In this document: positions 15,853 through 26,223 of the stretch, in pieces | Numbering within the stretch: position 1 is the first letter of the stretch | Layout: each line of letters begins with the position of its first letter | Assembly (NCBI RefSeq): GCF_004120195.1 | Contig: NZ_SCHN01000006.1 | Span: forward strand, 372,001-436,000 | Direction of reading: 5' to 3' | Length of the DNA: 64,000 nucleotides | DNA from: Enterovibrio baiacu | Lineage (GTDB): Bacteria > Pseudomonadota > Gammaproteobacteria > Enterobacterales > Vibrionaceae | Made by a program: the position numbers and the translations under genes | Notes under the pieces: generated by a model | Seen by the model: only the letters and a program-made list of their open reading frames with translations | Databases searched by the model: none | Told to the model about the DNA's origin: nothing

Positions 15853-16887
15853 TTATGGCTCGTCGCGGAAACAATCATTTTCATTACACAACATGGCATC
15901 AATGTGCTGAGCACCAAGCAATCGCAACCAAAGCGCGGGAATGGTACGAGGAAGAACAGGACCAGGGTCAAGCTGGGTTGGCTCAGTAAGTGCCCAAACA
16001 CCATTTTCTGATTGCGTCGCCATAACGAAACTAAACGGGTGATAGCTCGCCATGCCTAGGCGCAAGTCAGTGACAACCAAGTCATCGTTTTGCTGCTCAA
16101 AGCTCACGAACCCGTCGGTAAATCGTTCCAAGTCGATCAGCAATGGCGGCGGTGCTGGAAACGGCCATTCCCCTCTCACCATCGGCATCCAATCAATCGC
16201 AGGGTCTTCATCCATTAAGGAGGCGAGCCCTTCCCAGTATTTGTCACCGTCTAAGATAACAATGCGCCACAGCACGGTATTTAATGGTGATGGTGCCATA
16301 AAGACGGGCTGGCCTTCTAAATGCGTTCCCGCTACGTTTTCTTCAACACGCTCTTTCATCATGCCAAGCGCGACCAAGGACCAAACCAGATACAAACTCG
16401 AAATCGTTAAACCCGCCGCACACAGTTTGGCGGCTCGGCTGCGCCAAATAAACGCAGCAAGAACAGGCACTAAAAGCGGTATGGTGTAAGCAGGATCAAT
16501 AATGAACATGCTAGAGATAGCAACAGGCGGCACAGCAAAAGGCCAAAACAGTTGAGTGCCGTAGCTGGTAAAAGAGTCCAACAGTGGGTGCGTGATCAGC
16601 GACAGTCCAATCAATGCCATTAACTGCCAAAGCGGCCAATCTTTTGCGACAAAACGCTTCCAAAGCACAGCGAGTATCGCCGCAAAAGGCAGTAATACAA
16701 ATAAGGAATGACTAAAACCACGGTGCTTGACCATGTTTGAGATGGGGTCACCGTAGTCCAACAGAACATCGAGGTCGGGCAAGGTGCCGAGTGCTGCTCC
16801 AGCAAGCAGTACTTTTGGTGTACAACGTCTACCTGCGACAGCCCCGGCTACCGCTGCACCCAAAGCAGCTTGAGAAATTGAATCCAT
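15853..16887 (-). CDS. YdjM-like membrane-bound metal-dependent hydrolase (DUF457)
   Basis: A 344-residue membrane protein. The N-terminal half has several membrane spans and the metal-ligand style motifs of the YdjM/YbcI family: LPDLDVLLDY (about 36-45), KHRGFSHSLF (about 54-63) and THPLLDSF (about 99-106). The C-terminal half (from about 200) is soluble with no recognised domain. Family members are called metal-dependent hydrolases by motif; in E. coli ydjM is LexA-regulated. I see no clear LexA box in the upstream 225 bases. The substrate is unknown. Confidence 0.88.
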   Translation of the reverse strand: MDSISQAALGAAVAGAVAGRRCTPKVLLAGAALGTLPDLDVLLDYGDPISNMVKHRGFSHSLFVLLPFAAILAVLWKRFVAKDWPLWQLMALIGLSLITHPLLDSFTSYGTQLFWPFAVPPVAISSMFIIDPAYTIPLLVPVLAAFIWRSRAAKLCAAGLTISSLYLVWSLVALGMMKERVEENVAGTHLEGQPVFMAPSPLNTVLWRIVILDGDKYWEGLASLMDEDPAIDWMPMVRGEWPFPAPPPLLIDLERFTDGFVSFEQQNDDLVVTDLRLGMASYHPFSFVMATQSENGVWALTEPTQLDPGPVLPRTIPALWLRLLGAQHIDAMLCNENDCFRDEP

Positions 16888-17112
16888 TAACGCGTTCCTT
16901 ATTGCATCTTTGCTGTGTCAGCCTAAAGAAAGACACTCGCTGACTGAAGACTCGATTCTATCGATCAACATCAATAGTGAAAGTAATTCCCCGTTTTATT
17001 ACAGAATTTTTCTGAAAGCGCCACAAAATTCCTAGGCATAGCTCTCAGTATTAGTCCTCACTTTCTGTAGGTTTATAGGGAGACATGATGATGAAGAGGA
17101 GGGATCGCGAAG

Positions 17113-17556
17113 ATGCCAGGAAAAGTTTCAGATTACATGACGCAAAAACTCATAACGGTTACCCCGCAAATGGGCGTAAGAGAAGCCTACTTCACCATGC
17201 GTGATGAGGAAATTCGCCACTTACCGGTCATTGATGGCGATGAGCTCGTCGGCATTATCAGCGACCGTCAGCTACGCAGACCCAATTGGGCAGATGAAAC
17301 ACCAGACATCGAACATCCCTATTTGTTGTCTGACGATTTAACCGTGGGCGATGTCATGGAACGAGATGTCATTACCTGTCGTACCTATGAAACCCTTTCC
17401 AAAGCAAACAAAGCCCTTTTGAACGCCAATGTCGGCGCGATGCCCGTGCTGGATAAAACTGACACGCTTGTAGGCATTTTGTCCGCGGTGGATTTGCTCG
17501 GCGCGTTGCAAGACTTATTGAACAAAGAGAAGAGCCAGAAGAAACAGCGCGCGTAA
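17113..17556 (+). CDS. Tandem CBS-domain protein
   Basis: A 147-residue protein made of one CBS pair (Bateman module). The first CBS covers about residues 6-58 (HLPVIDGDELVGIISDRQLR) and the second about 77-135 (AMPVLDKTDTLVGILSAVDL). Such modules bind adenine nucleotides or SAM and regulate partner proteins; no catalytic domain is attached. GAGGAGG lies some 12-18 bases before the ATG, a slightly long spacing. It stands alone, convergent with asmA, so a partner cannot be inferred. Confidence 0.93.
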   Translation: MPGKVSDYMTQKLITVTPQMGVREAYFTMRDEEIRHLPVIDGDELVGIISDRQLRRPNWADETPDIEHPYLLSDDLTVGDVMERDVITCRTYETLSKANKALLNANVGAMPVLDKTDTLVGILSAVDLLGALQDLLNKEKSQKKQRA

Positions 17557-17578
17557 CCATCACGTTCAATACATAAAG

Positions 17579-17603
17579 AAAAAGCCGCATTCAGCGGCTT
17601 TTT
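17579..17603. terminator. Bidirectional rho-independent terminator
   Basis: AAAAAGCCGC / GCGGCTTTTT stem with loop ATTCA, giving T tracts in both directions. It is shared by the CBS gene and the AsmA gene. Confidence 0.92.
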
Positions 17604-17630
17604 CATGCGTGAGTAACTCACTGCGCAAGC

Positions 17631-19787
17631 TTAATTGAACAAGCCTTTCAGCAATTTGTCCGCCACTTGCTTTACGTTGTCGTCTTCGGCTTTATCACCC
17701 AACAGTTTTTTCAGTCCGCGCTCCGCTTCTTTGCGTGCTTTCTCTTCCAACACTTTGTTGTTTGAAAGCAGCGCTTTGACGTCTAACTCATACGTCGGTG
17801 CTTGCCATGTTCCACCCAATGCGACAGGAATCGACACGTCGTTTAGCTCGTCAATGTCTTTACCGCCCTGTCCTTTACTGGTGCCAACAACCGATGTGAC
17901 AATGTCAAAATCGATAGTTTCTGACAACAAGTTGGTTGAGCCTTCACCGTGAACACGAATCGCTGGCGCTTCGAGTTTCAAATTACGCGTTGATGCATTC
18001 CCACCGCCCAAGTTAAAGGTCGCTGTGAGTGCGCTAAAGTCCGTTTTCTTGGTTTCTTCAACATACTCAGCACGCTTACCTTTGAGCGTTGCTTTCGCTT
18101 CACGGATCATTTCTGGAATGTTAATGCCATTCACAGAACCGTCTGCGAAGTTAATTGCGATCGTCCCGGTGATACCTGCGCGCAAACGCTTCTCAGATAG
18201 GCCAACACCGCTTAGATTTGCATCGATGTTACCTTTACCAGAAAGCATGTCTTGGTTAGCCGCGGCTTTAAGCAATGGCTGAACGTTCACGTTCTTAATC
18301 ACTTTTTTCACTTGGTAGCGCGCTGGGGATGTGGTCGCATTCAACGAACCTGTCGCAGCGATGGTACCGTCATACAACTTCGCATCAAATTGCTTGAGCG
18401 TCGCTTTGCCTCGATTAACCGCAAATGCTGTCGTCACATCCGTCACTACAACGTTATTCGCGATGAATTCTTCAATCAGGATTTTACCTGCAATGTCTAA
18501 CCCTTTCAGGGCTGACAGATCCGGTTCTACATCACTCAATGGCGCTTTCTTAGCAGGTGCAGATGGCTTAGGTGCTTCACCTTGTGAGGCATTGCCATCA
18601 GAAGATTGCGCTGCAGCGTCTTTTCCACCCAAGAAGGCATCAACGTTGATCTTCTTGCTGTGCAGATCAAAACGCACAGCGGGTATATCAGCCAATACGA
18701 CAGACGCGTTGCCATCAACAACCAACTCATCCACGTTCGCGACGAGGTTTGCCAGCGACACTTTCTGAACCGCGCCGTTATAATCAACGTCGCCTTTAAA
18801 GCCTACGTTCATTTTCGGGCGAGGAAGCGTTGAGCCCACCAGCGCCGTCGCGACATCAATGCCTTTCACCGCGATTTGCTGCATGGTTTCATCAACCAGC
18901 AACTCTGCCGTGCCCGAGGTATCGAACGCCAAATCATTCGCTTTGCCTTTGACCGAAAAGCCAATGTTTGCAGGGATCGCGATGCCCGCTTGGTCAGCGG
19001 TTACACTCACGCTTTCAAGCGTCAGTTGCGGATCATTTAACGTGGCAGACAACGACAACTTACGAAGCTGAGATTTAATGGCGTCTTTTGCCAACATCGC
19101 TTCCGTTGTGCCGCGGGCGGTGAATGCCATCGCGTTTTGCTTGCCTTCAACGTTAAATTCGATCGGTACCCAAAGGCCCGTTTCCAATTTACCCACATTC
19201 AGGTTCAACGTGCTGATTTCGCTTACTGTGCCTGCTTTATCATCACGAACGGTTGCACTTGCATCTACCAAATCCAATCCACCGATTGCGATAGTCCATG
19301 CTGTTGCTGGGTCAGCAGGTGTTGTGCTTTCTTGAGGTGCTTCAGATGCAGGCGCAGAGGTTTCAGCGCTCTCCGCTGGCGCAGCACCCTGTTCACCACC
19401 CGTCAAACCATCAAGGTTTGTAGTGCCGTTTGGCAAGGTTTGAACAAATACGTGCGCGCCATAAAGGCTAACAAGGCCAATGTCGAGCGTGTCTGACAAC
19501 AATGGCATCACCGAAACAGACAGTTCCGCTTTATCCAAGCTCACCAGGTTCGGCTCAGCAAAGCCTTCAGGGTTTTTAAATTGAAGCTTTTCAACAGACA
19601 GGCCAAGGCTCGGCCAGAATCGCCAACTGATATCACCATCGATGATCAGCTCACGGCCCGTTGTTTTCTTCACTTCTTCAGTAATCAGGGGCTTAAAGTC
19701 GTTCGGGTTAATGACGGTGACAAGCACACCGATGGCAACCACAACGAGCAGTACCAAGCCAAGAAGTACGTAGAGGATTTTTTTCAT
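17631..19787 (-). CDS. asmA: AsmA family protein
   Basis: About 718 residues. An N-terminal membrane anchor (MKKILYVLLGLVLLVVVAIG) is followed by the AsmA start motif NPNDFKPLITEEVKKTTGRE and a large periplasmic region. AsmA-type proteins are predicted lipid-transport bridges that affect outer-membrane assembly and lipid balance. A low-complexity Ala/Glu/Pro-rich insert lies at about residues 125-155, and a second Pro/Ala/Lys stretch near 410. The C-terminal domain contains the usual repeated beta-strand pattern. I chose the internal ATG at 19787; a start 13 codons upstream would place a charged stretch before the anchor. Confidence 0.9.
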   Translation of the reverse strand: MKKILYVLLGLVLLVVVAIGVLVTVINPNDFKPLITEEVKKTTGRELIIDGDISWRFWPSLGLSVEKLQFKNPEGFAEPNLVSLDKAELSVSVMPLLSDTLDIGLVSLYGAHVFVQTLPNGTTNLDGLTGGEQGAAPAESAETSAPASEAPQESTTPADPATAWTIAIGGLDLVDASATVRDDKAGTVSEISTLNLNVGKLETGLWVPIEFNVEGKQNAMAFTARGTTEAMLAKDAIKSQLRKLSLSATLNDPQLTLESVSVTADQAGIAIPANIGFSVKGKANDLAFDTSGTAELLVDETMQQIAVKGIDVATALVGSTLPRPKMNVGFKGDVDYNGAVQKVSLANLVANVDELVVDGNASVVLADIPAVRFDLHSKKINVDAFLGGKDAAAQSSDGNASQGEAPKPSAPAKKAPLSDVEPDLSALKGLDIAGKILIEEFIANNVVVTDVTTAFAVNRGKATLKQFDAKLYDGTIAATGSLNATTSPARYQVKKVIKNVNVQPLLKAAANQDMLSGKGNIDANLSGVGLSEKRLRAGITGTIAINFADGSVNGINIPEMIREAKATLKGKRAEYVEETKKTDFSALTATFNLGGGNASTRNLKLEAPAIRVHGEGSTNLLSETIDFDIVTSVVGTSKGQGGKDIDELNDVSIPVALGGTWQAPTYELDVKALLSNNKVLEEKARKEAERGLKKLLGDKAEDDNVKQVADKLLKGLFN

Positions 19788-20052
19788 AATAATATGTCGT
19801 CCCTTTTTTAGAGCTTGCCTCTTCATCTTTGACGAATGCCATGTTTATCAATGACATTGACGTCTCAAAGACATAGCGCATATGAGGCGGTATAACGAGA
19901 TGAGTGGAAGCCTAGCGAAATCTCACTGCAATTGCTGTAGTAGACAATGCAGATTCAGCATAATTCCAACCTTCCTGCTGAGCGTTGACGGAAAATCGTC
20001 TTCGATCGCTAGCACCATCTGTTGTGAATACTGTGTCGCGACGGTTGTAAGA

Positions 20053-20640
20053 TTACGCACCGTCATCTTCGATGCGCGATGCCACCGCACCTTGCTGGTT
20101 TTTGTATTTGGCGTTTTCGCGCTTGTTATAAGGACGATCTGCAGGCCCGCTCATCGTTTCAAAGCTAAGCGCACCAATCGGCATGCCTGGCCTTAACGCA
20201 AGGGGCAAGCGACCGCTGTTGAAAAACTCCAATACAATACGACCTTTCCAGCCGGGATCGATACGATGCGCAGTAACATGCACCATCAGCCCCAATCTCG
20301 CTAACGACGAACGGCCGTCAAGCCAACCAACAATATCATCTGGCAGCGTCACGATTTCTTGCGTCACCGCCAACGCCAATTGCCCTGGGTGAAGGTAAAA
20401 CGCTTCACCGTCTGCAATGTGGATTTCTTCACTCATGATTTTATCGACTTGGGCTGAGACTTCGTCTTTCGGCCCTGATAAATCAATATACGGCGCACCG
20501 TGATCACTGAAGACTCGGAATTTGTTCCCCAAGGTCACATCTGCTGTCACCCCAGAAATATCATCATTGCTTGGACGCGGGTCGATCACTATCTTGCCTT
20601 CATCCAAATAATCGATGATGTGTTTATCGCTCAATCTCAT
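20053..20640 (-). CDS. dcd: dCTP deaminase
   Basis: A 195-residue enzyme converting dCTP to dUTP and ammonia, the main source of dUMP for thymidylate in gammaproteobacteria. It forms a trimer of the dUTPase fold. Recognised motifs are [14 protein letters not shown] (about 108-121) and the catalytic glutamate in IVLEFFNSG (about 135-143). Length matches E. coli Dcd (193). udk lies upstream on the same strand with a terminator between, so dcd probably has its own promoter in the 205-base gap. Confidence 0.97.
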   Translation of the reverse strand: MRLSDKHIIDYLDEGKIVIDPRPSNDDISGVTADVTLGNKFRVFSDHGAPYIDLSGPKDEVSAQVDKIMSEEIHIADGEAFYLHPGQLALAVTQEIVTLPDDIVGWLDGRSSLARLGLMVHVTAHRIDPGWKGRIVLEFFNSGRLPLALRPGMPIGALSFETMSGPADRPYNKRENAKYKNQQGAVASRIEDDGA

Positions 20641-20760
20641 CGCGCATTCCCTTTCGCAAGCTATTCAATGGTGTGACGTGTTCTCTGTCTTTATGTTTCT
20701 CAAACCCAAGCAACCCGCAAGCGACGTCGAGCCTTGCACAGTAACGGCGTTGGGATTTCA

Positions 20761-20794
20761 CACGCATTTGTCCGAGTGACACCTCGGATGCGTG
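20761..20794. other. Long imperfect hairpin in the dcd upstream region
   Basis: CACGCAT...ATGCGTG outer and TCCGAG...CTCGGA inner arms with loop TGACAC. On the plus strand it is followed by TTATTTTAT. On the minus strand no T tract follows, so for dcd it would be a leader structure or an operator instead of a terminator. Confidence 0.45.
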
Positions 20795-20817
20795 TTATTT
20801 TATCGAAGGACAGACAG

Positions 20818-20845
20818 AAAAAAAGCCGGACTCAGCCGGCTTTTT
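20818..20845 (-). terminator. Rho-independent terminator of udk
   Basis: AAAAGCCGG / CCGGCTTTT stem with loop ACTCAG and a T tract on the minus strand, just after the udk stop codon. Confidence 0.9.
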
Positions 20846-20846
20846 A

Positions 20847-21488
20847 TTAATCTTTCAGTAGTTTGGCGATATGCGCCTTGAGAACATCAATCGCGATACG
20901 GTTTTTACCGCCGCGTGGAACAATGATGTCTGCATACTGTTTGGATGGCTCAATGAACTGCATGAACATTGGGCGAACCGTGTTTTGGTACTGTTGAAGC
21001 ACAGATTCCATGGTACGGCCACGCTCTGCGACGTCGCGTTTTACACGGCGAAGCAAACAGATGTCGAGTGGAGTATCCATAAAAATACTCGCGTGCATCA
21101 AATCACGTAGACGCGGATCGGTAAGCAACAAGATACCTTCAAGAATGATCACCTTCTTCGGTGTCAACTTGGTGGTTTCCGCCATACGGGTATGCTCTGC
21201 GTAGCTGTACTGTGGTACGTCTACAGCTTTACCTTCGGTCAGCGCTTGAAGATGTTGGCAAAGCAAATCGTGGTCTAGCGCTTGCGGGTGGTCATAGTTC
21301 GTTTTGACACGCTCATCCATGCTGAGGTGACCTTGGTCGCGATAGTAGCGGTCTTCCGTGATAACACCGATCTGGTGGTCGCCGACTTTCTCTTTTAGTT
21401 CCTGATAAATTGTACTGGCGATCAGACTTTTACCGGATGCAGATGCGCCTGCGATACCGATAATGACACATTGGTTGTTGTCACTCAT
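20847..21488 (-). CDS. udk: Uridine kinase
   Basis: A 213-residue uridine/cytidine kinase of pyrimidine salvage, the same length as E. coli Udk. The P-loop [11 protein letters not shown] lies at about residues 11-21. The start MSDNNQCVI at 21488 is chosen because an upstream extension of 31 codons shows no similarity to the family. It phosphorylates uridine and cytidine using ATP or GTP in the cytoplasm. mrp lies upstream on the same strand with a 180-base gap. Confidence 0.97.
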   Translation of the reverse strand: MSDNNQCVIIGIAGASASGKSLIASTIYQELKEKVGDHQIGVITEDRYYRDQGHLSMDERVKTNYDHPQALDHDLLCQHLQALTEGKAVDVPQYSYAEHTRMAETTKLTPKKVIILEGILLLTDPRLRDLMHASIFMDTPLDICLLRRVKRDVAERGRTMESVLQQYQNTVRPMFMQFIEPSKQYADIIVPRGGKNRIAIDVLKAHIAKLLKD

Positions 21489-21665
21489 AAATGAATACCC
21501 GGAAATTTGGCGAGAAATAAACCGCCTGATTATAGGGAGTTGAGCTCTCAGGTGCCAACTAAAATTAGGAAAAGCGCCCATTTGAAACGTAAAGCGGACA
21601 AAGCTTCATCAATGTGACGTTACTTTATCCGCTATTTTCTATGCGCTTTCGGCTTGTGACGCAGA

Positions 21666-22757
21666 TCACTCTACTGTAGTAATGGAAATTTGAGCAGGCG
21701 CTGCCTCACCACTCCAATACAACTTACTCGCCACGCCCAACGCCATCTGGCGATAAATCACCGAATGCTCGCTATCGGGTTGACTCGCCACCGTAGGTGC
21801 GCCGGCATCAATGTCTTCTCGAATACTGATATGAAGCGGCACTTGCCCCAGCAAAGACAGCCCATGTTGCGCGGCCATTTTTTGTGCACCACCTTCGCCG
21901 AAAATGGCTTCATGATGACCACACTGGCTGCAAATATGGTAGCTCATGTTCTCCACCACACCGAGTACAGGAACCGCGACTTTCTCAAACATAGCAACGC
22001 CTTTAATGGCATCAGCGAGCGCAAGATCTTGCGGTGTTGTCACGACTATCGCAGCAGTCACAGGAAACTGCTGCGCCAAGCTCAATTGAATGTCGCCAGT
22101 GCCCGGCGGCATGTCCACCACCAAATAATCCAAGTCAGGCCAGCGCGTTTCATTCACTAATTGCGCGAACGCTTTGGATGCCATGGGGCCACGCCACACC
22201 ATCGCGTTTTCATCCGGCACGAGATAACCGATGGAATTACTGAACAGCCCATGAGTTTCAATCGGCTCCATGGTTTTGCCATCAAGCGAGTGGGGCTGTT
22301 TACCTTTCGTACCTAACATAAGAGGTAACGAAGGCCCATAGATGTCGGCATCGAGTACCCCCACCTTTGCACCTTGTGCACGCAAGGCCAATGCCAAATT
22401 CACTGACGTGGTCGATTTCCCGACGCCCCCTTTTGCCGAACTAACGACAATCAGGTTTTTAACACCTTTGAGCAAGGCTTTGTCACCCGCTTTCAGCGGC
22501 ACAATGTTTTGTGTGACGTTAAAGCGAGGAAGGGAAACATCTTGTTCAATCTGCGCCTCAATCCATGCATCCAGTTCAGAGGCCAGTTCACTGGCAGCGA
22601 ATGGCAAGGTTACAGTAAACGCGTTATCGCCGGACTGCGTCACCATGCCTCGCTGACTTGCCCAATCGCCAATCAGCGCAGCGTGTTCAAATTGATTCAA
22701 GAAGGCTATCGCGGCAGACAAATCCGCATCCTTATTTTTACTACGACCAAATATCAT
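21666..22757 (-). CDS. apbC: Iron-sulfur cluster carrier protein Mrp/ApbC
   Basis: About 363 residues. A small N-terminal MIP18-like domain (about 10-85) is followed by the P-loop ATPase domain with the deviant Walker A KGGVGKSTTSVN and MPPGTGDIQLSLA. The CxxC cluster site is ICSQCGHHE (about 278-286). It carries 4Fe-4S clusters to apoproteins in the cytosol. It is divergent from metG, the arrangement found in E. coli. A GTG nine bases upstream (22766) is an alternative start; AGGAG sits 3 bases from that GTG and 12 from the ATG, so the choice is uncertain. Confidence 0.95.
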   Translation of the reverse strand: MIFGRSKNKDADLSAAIAFLNQFEHAALIGDWASQRGMVTQSGDNAFTVTLPFAASELASELDAWIEAQIEQDVSLPRFNVTQNIVPLKAGDKALLKGVKNLIVVSSAKGGVGKSTTSVNLALALRAQGAKVGVLDADIYGPSLPLMLGTKGKQPHSLDGKTMEPIETHGLFSNSIGYLVPDENAMVWRGPMASKAFAQLVNETRWPDLDYLVVDMPPGTGDIQLSLAQQFPVTAAIVVTTPQDLALADAIKGVAMFEKVAVPVLGVVENMSYHICSQCGHHEAIFGEGGAQKMAAQHGLSLLGQVPLHISIREDIDAGAPTVASQPDSEHSVIYRQMALGVASKLYWSGEAAPAQISITTVE

Positions 22758-22975
22758 GGTGAGCACCGTCTCCTCGTTCGAATCCCACTGCGGTTTTCCT
22801 TAGCCTAATGAAAATTGCACCAATTCACACGGTTTTTACACGCTTTGAATAACCAAGTAACGATAATCTGCGAAAGTGAGTGATTCAACACCACATGCTA
22901 GGCAATCCACTGTCTATCAGGTAAGATTTGCGGCATTCTTCCGATTCATTCTGTCAAAAGCGAACGATCTAGATT

Positions 22976-25021
22976 ATGGCTGCAAACCAACGAAAAATTC
23001 TGGTTACCTGTGCCCTGCCTTACGCAAATGGCTCTATTCATTTGGGTCATATGCTCGAGCATATTCAGGCAGACGTATGGGTGCGTTATCAGCGCCTGCG
23101 TGGCAACACGGTTAACTTCATTTGTGCAGACGATGCGCACGGTACACCAATCATGCTGAAAGCTCAGCAGTTGGGTATTGAGCCGGAAGCCATGATTGCG
23201 GAAATGCAAAAAGAGCATGAAACAGATTTCGCAGGCTTCGATATCAGTTTTGATAACTACCACAGCACCCACAGTGATGAAAACCGTGAGCTTGCGTCGC
23301 ACATCTACACGCAACTGAAAAACAATGGTTTCATCAACAGCCGCAGCATTTCTCAACTGTTTGACCCAGAAAAAGAAATGTTCTTGCCAGACCGCTTCGT
23401 GAAAGGCACATGCCCGAACTGTAAGTCTGAAGACCAATACGGCGACAACTGTGATAATTGTGGTGCGACATACAGCCCTACCGAACTGATCAATCCTAAA
23501 TCAGCGGTAAGTGGTGCAACGCCAGTCATGAAAGACTCCGTGCACTTCTTCTTTGACTTGCCACAATTCGAAGGCATGTTGAAAGACTGGACCACCTCGG
23601 GTGCGCTTCAAGAAGAAACCGCAAACAAAATGGCAGAGTGGTTCGAAACGGGTCTACAACAGTGGGATATTTCTCGCGATGCCCCTTACTTTGGTTTCGA
23701 AATCCCGGGTGAGCCTGGCAAATACTTCTACGTATGGCTAGATGCACCGATTGGCTACATGGGTTCATTCAAGAACTTCTGTGATAAAAACAGCCACGTT
23801 GATTTTGACGAGTACTGGAAAAAAGATTCAACGACCGAGCTTTACCACTTCATCGGTAAAGACATCGTGTATTTCCACAGCCTATTCTGGCCTGCCATGC
23901 TTGAAGGTGCGGGTTTCCGCAAACCAACCAATGTGTTCGTTCACGGCTACGTGACCGTCAACGGTGCGAAAATGTCAAAATCAAAAGGCACTTTCGTTAA
24001 AGCGAGCACTTACCTTAAGCACTTGGATCCAGAATGCCTGCGTTACTACTACGCCGCTAAACTGAACAACCGCATTGATGATCTGGATTTGAATCTGGAT
24101 GATTTCGTACAGCGCGTTAACTCTGACATCGTGAACAAAGTGGTTAACCTTGCATCACGTAATGCGGGTTTCATTGCGAAGCGTTTCGAAGGCAAACTGT
24201 CTGCTGAATGTGCAGAACCTGCGCTGTATGCAGAGTTTGCTAACGCAGCAGATCGCATCGGTTACCTGTTCGAGAAACGCGAGTTTAGCCGTGCTATCCG
24301 TGAAATCATGGCGCTGGCAGACAAAGCGAACCAATACGTTGACGAGAAAGCACCTTGGGTTGTTGCGAAAGAAGAAGGCAAAGACGCTGAACTTCAAGCA
24401 ATCTGTACCATGGGTATCAACTTGTTCCGCGTACTGATGGCATACTTGAAACCTGTTATGCCTGAACTGGCAAAACGTTCAGAAGCTTTCTTGAATGAAA
24501 CCCTGACGTGGGAAGGTATTGCTCAACCTTTGACTGACCACACTGTGAACCCATTCAAAGCACTGTTCAGCCGCATCGACCCTAAACACGTTGAAGCCAT
24601 GGTGGAAACATCGAAAGAAGATGCAGCCGCTGAGAAAGCATTGTCTGAAACGTCTACCGCTGCGAAGAGCCCACTGGCTGAAGAGCCGATTGCTGATGAA
24701 ATCGAGTTCGATGACTTTGCAAAAGTTGACCTTCGCATCGCGAAAATCATTTCTTGTGAAGAAGTGCCTAAAGCAGACAAATTGCTGAAGTTCCAATTGG
24801 ACATCGGCGGCGAAACGCGTCAAGTGTTCTCCGGCATCAAGTCTGCGTACAAAGCAGAAGACCTTGTCGGTAAGTACACCGTGGTGGTTGCCAACCTGAA
24901 GCCTCGCAAAATGAAGTTTGGCATGTCTGAAGGCATGATCCTTGCGGCAGGCCCTGGTGGTAAAGACCTTTGGTTGCTTGAGCCACACGAAGGTGCACAA
25001 GCGGGTATGCGCGTCATGTAA
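22976..25021 (+). CDS. metG: Methionyl-tRNA synthetase
   Basis: A 681-residue class I synthetase. The HIGH-like motif is GSIHLGHM (about 14-21), the zinc knuckle [18 protein letters not shown] lies at about 143-160, and the KMSKS loop is AKMSKSKGT (about 330-338). The last 100 residues (from [15 protein letters not shown]) form the tRNA-binding EMAP-like domain that gives the dimeric form. It charges initiator and elongator tRNA-Met. Between residues 540 and 575 is an Ala/Glu-rich linker. A tight hairpin terminator follows. Confidence 0.98.
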   Translation: MAANQRKILVTCALPYANGSIHLGHMLEHIQADVWVRYQRLRGNTVNFICADDAHGTPIMLKAQQLGIEPEAMIAEMQKEHETDFAGFDISFDNYHSTHSDENRELASHIYTQLKNNGFINSRSISQLFDPEKEMFLPDRFVKGTCPNCKSEDQYGDNCDNCGATYSPTELINPKSAVSGATPVMKDSVHFFFDLPQFEGMLKDWTTSGALQEETANKMAEWFETGLQQWDISRDAPYFGFEIPGEPGKYFYVWLDAPIGYMGSFKNFCDKNSHVDFDEYWKKDSTTELYHFIGKDIVYFHSLFWPAMLEGAGFRKPTNVFVHGYVTVNGAKMSKSKGTFVKASTYLKHLDPECLRYYYAAKLNNRIDDLDLNLDDFVQRVNSDIVNKVVNLASRNAGFIAKRFEGKLSAECAEPALYAEFANAADRIGYLFEKREFSRAIREIMALADKANQYVDEKAPWVVAKEEGKDAELQAICTMGINLFRVLMAYLKPVMPELAKRSEAFLNETLTWEGIAQPLTDHTVNPFKALFSRIDPKHVEAMVETSKEDAAAEKALSETSTAAKSPLAEEPIADEIEFDDFAKVDLRIAKIISCEEVPKADKLLKFQLDIGGETRQVFSGIKSAYKAEDLVGKYTVVVANLKPRKMKFGMSEGMILAAGPGGKDLWLLEPHEGAQAGMRVM

Positions 25022-25064
25022 TTTGGCACTCGCCAATGCATAGCCTTATAGCGCGACACCATTG

Positions 25065-25091
25065 AAAAGAGAGCTTCGGCTCTCTTTTTTT
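25065..25091 (+). terminator. Rho-independent terminator of metG
   Basis: AAAAGAGAGC-TTCG-GCTCTCTTTT followed by further T residues. Confidence 0.93.
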
Positions 25092-25287
25092 ATTGCTTGT
25101 TTTTCTCTCGCCTATTCCTCGTCTTCTCTGCTTAACAGCTCCCTAACTTGCACCACGTTAGGTCATGCTTGCATCAACACGCATCACTGGTTGCATATAA
25201 GCTTTGTAAACCATTGAAATGTCGTCCATAAAAATTGGCACAACCCCTGCAATTTGTCAGACAGGCTCTCTTACTGAGGAAAATGCT

Positions 25288-26088
25288 ATGACAATGCTAA
25301 CGTCCATCACCCCAAACTGGTTTCGTCAGTTCGCAAAAAGTTTTACGCGCTCACGTGATTTAAGACAGGAGCATTACCGCGCTCAAATTTCGTCACTGCG
25401 TTCGTTACTGTGGATGCTGCATGAGCACAACTCTCGCTTTGTACTTGCGCCTCAGTCGCCAAAAGCGTCAGAGGCACGTTCAGACATTTATAAACATTGT
25501 CTGAAAATGCAGCGTGAGTGCGCAGCCCCTCAACGCCCTCTTTTTCGTGTGCTCAACAGTCGTATGGAAAATGCGCTCTCTGCCCTGCCTAACCAATCGA
25601 AAGCGGCTTGGTATGCCATTCATGCCCGTGCATCAGACCATCTGGTTTACATTATTGACGAAGTGACCCGCGCTTATTTCAGCGAGAACATGCAAGACAC
25701 CTCTTACGAAGAATATCAAGCGTTCTGGCAAATTTGGATTGATACCAAAGAAGCGCAATTACGCTTTGAACAAGCCACCATGCGTTTTTCAGAGGGTAAA
25801 ATCGCCGCGTGGCAATCGGTGAACCTGCAAAGCCGCATACTGCAAAAACGAATGCATCAGCTTTCTTTGATGACATCATCAGAGGCATCAATGGCGTTCG
25901 AACGCATTGATAGCCGCTTTGATTCCATCATTCACGCAGAAGATGGGCAGATCCCCGCCGAGTCACTGACAAAAATCAGTACCGACTTGAGCATAGTATT
26001 GCTGCATCTCTTCGACCAAGAGCTCTCCATTCGAACTGCTGAAACGCCTGAGCCTAAAGTGACCGCAATCACTCTGGCTTCTCAGTAA
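25288..26088 (+). CDS. Conserved-looking cytoplasmic helical protein of unknown function
   Basis: A 266-residue, mainly helical protein with no signal peptide, membrane segment or known motif. The ATG at 25288 is chosen because GAGGA (25276-25280) lies seven bases upstream; the reading frame extends 23 codons farther but without a better site. The middle part (YEEYQAFWQIWIDTKEAQLR) and the regularly spaced hydrophobic residues suggest a helical bundle. It is flanked by metG and an Aer-type receptor; no operon partner. Codon use looks like that of its neighbours. A 13-base tandem repeat overlaps the stop codon. Confidence 0.75.
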   Translation: MTMLTSITPNWFRQFAKSFTRSRDLRQEHYRAQISSLRSLLWMLHEHNSRFVLAPQSPKASEARSDIYKHCLKMQRECAAPQRPLFRVLNSRMENALSALPNQSKAAWYAIHARASDHLVYIIDEVTRAYFSENMQDTSYEEYQAFWQIWIDTKEAQLRFEQATMRFSEGKIAAWQSVNLQSRILQKRMHQLSLMTSSEASMAFERIDSRFDSIIHAEDGQIPAESLTKISTDLSIVLLHLFDQELSIRTAETPEPKVTAITLASQ

Positions 26089-26115
26089 GCAGTCGAAGTA
26101 AGCAGTCGAAGTAAG
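26084..26115. repeat. 13-bp tandem direct repeat across a stop codon
   Basis: AGTAAGCAGTCGA occurs at 26084-26096 and 26097-26109, followed by a partial AGTAAG. The first copy contains the TAA stop of the upstream gene. Copy number changes would not alter the protein because the first copy already ends it. Confidence 0.9.
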
Positions 26116-26162
26116 ACGAGGAAGAGAAACACGACATCACATTGAGTACCAAACAGAAAAAG

Positions 26163-26189
26163 AAAAACCGCCATCAATGGCGGTTTTTT
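26163..26189. terminator. Bidirectional rho-independent terminator
   Basis: AAAAACCGCCAT-CA-ATGGCGGTTTTT with A and T tracts on either side. It lies between the unknown helical gene and aer. Confidence 0.9.
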
Positions 26190-26223
26190 GTCTCAAACAG
26201 TTTTGCTTTAAAACGAAAAGGCG

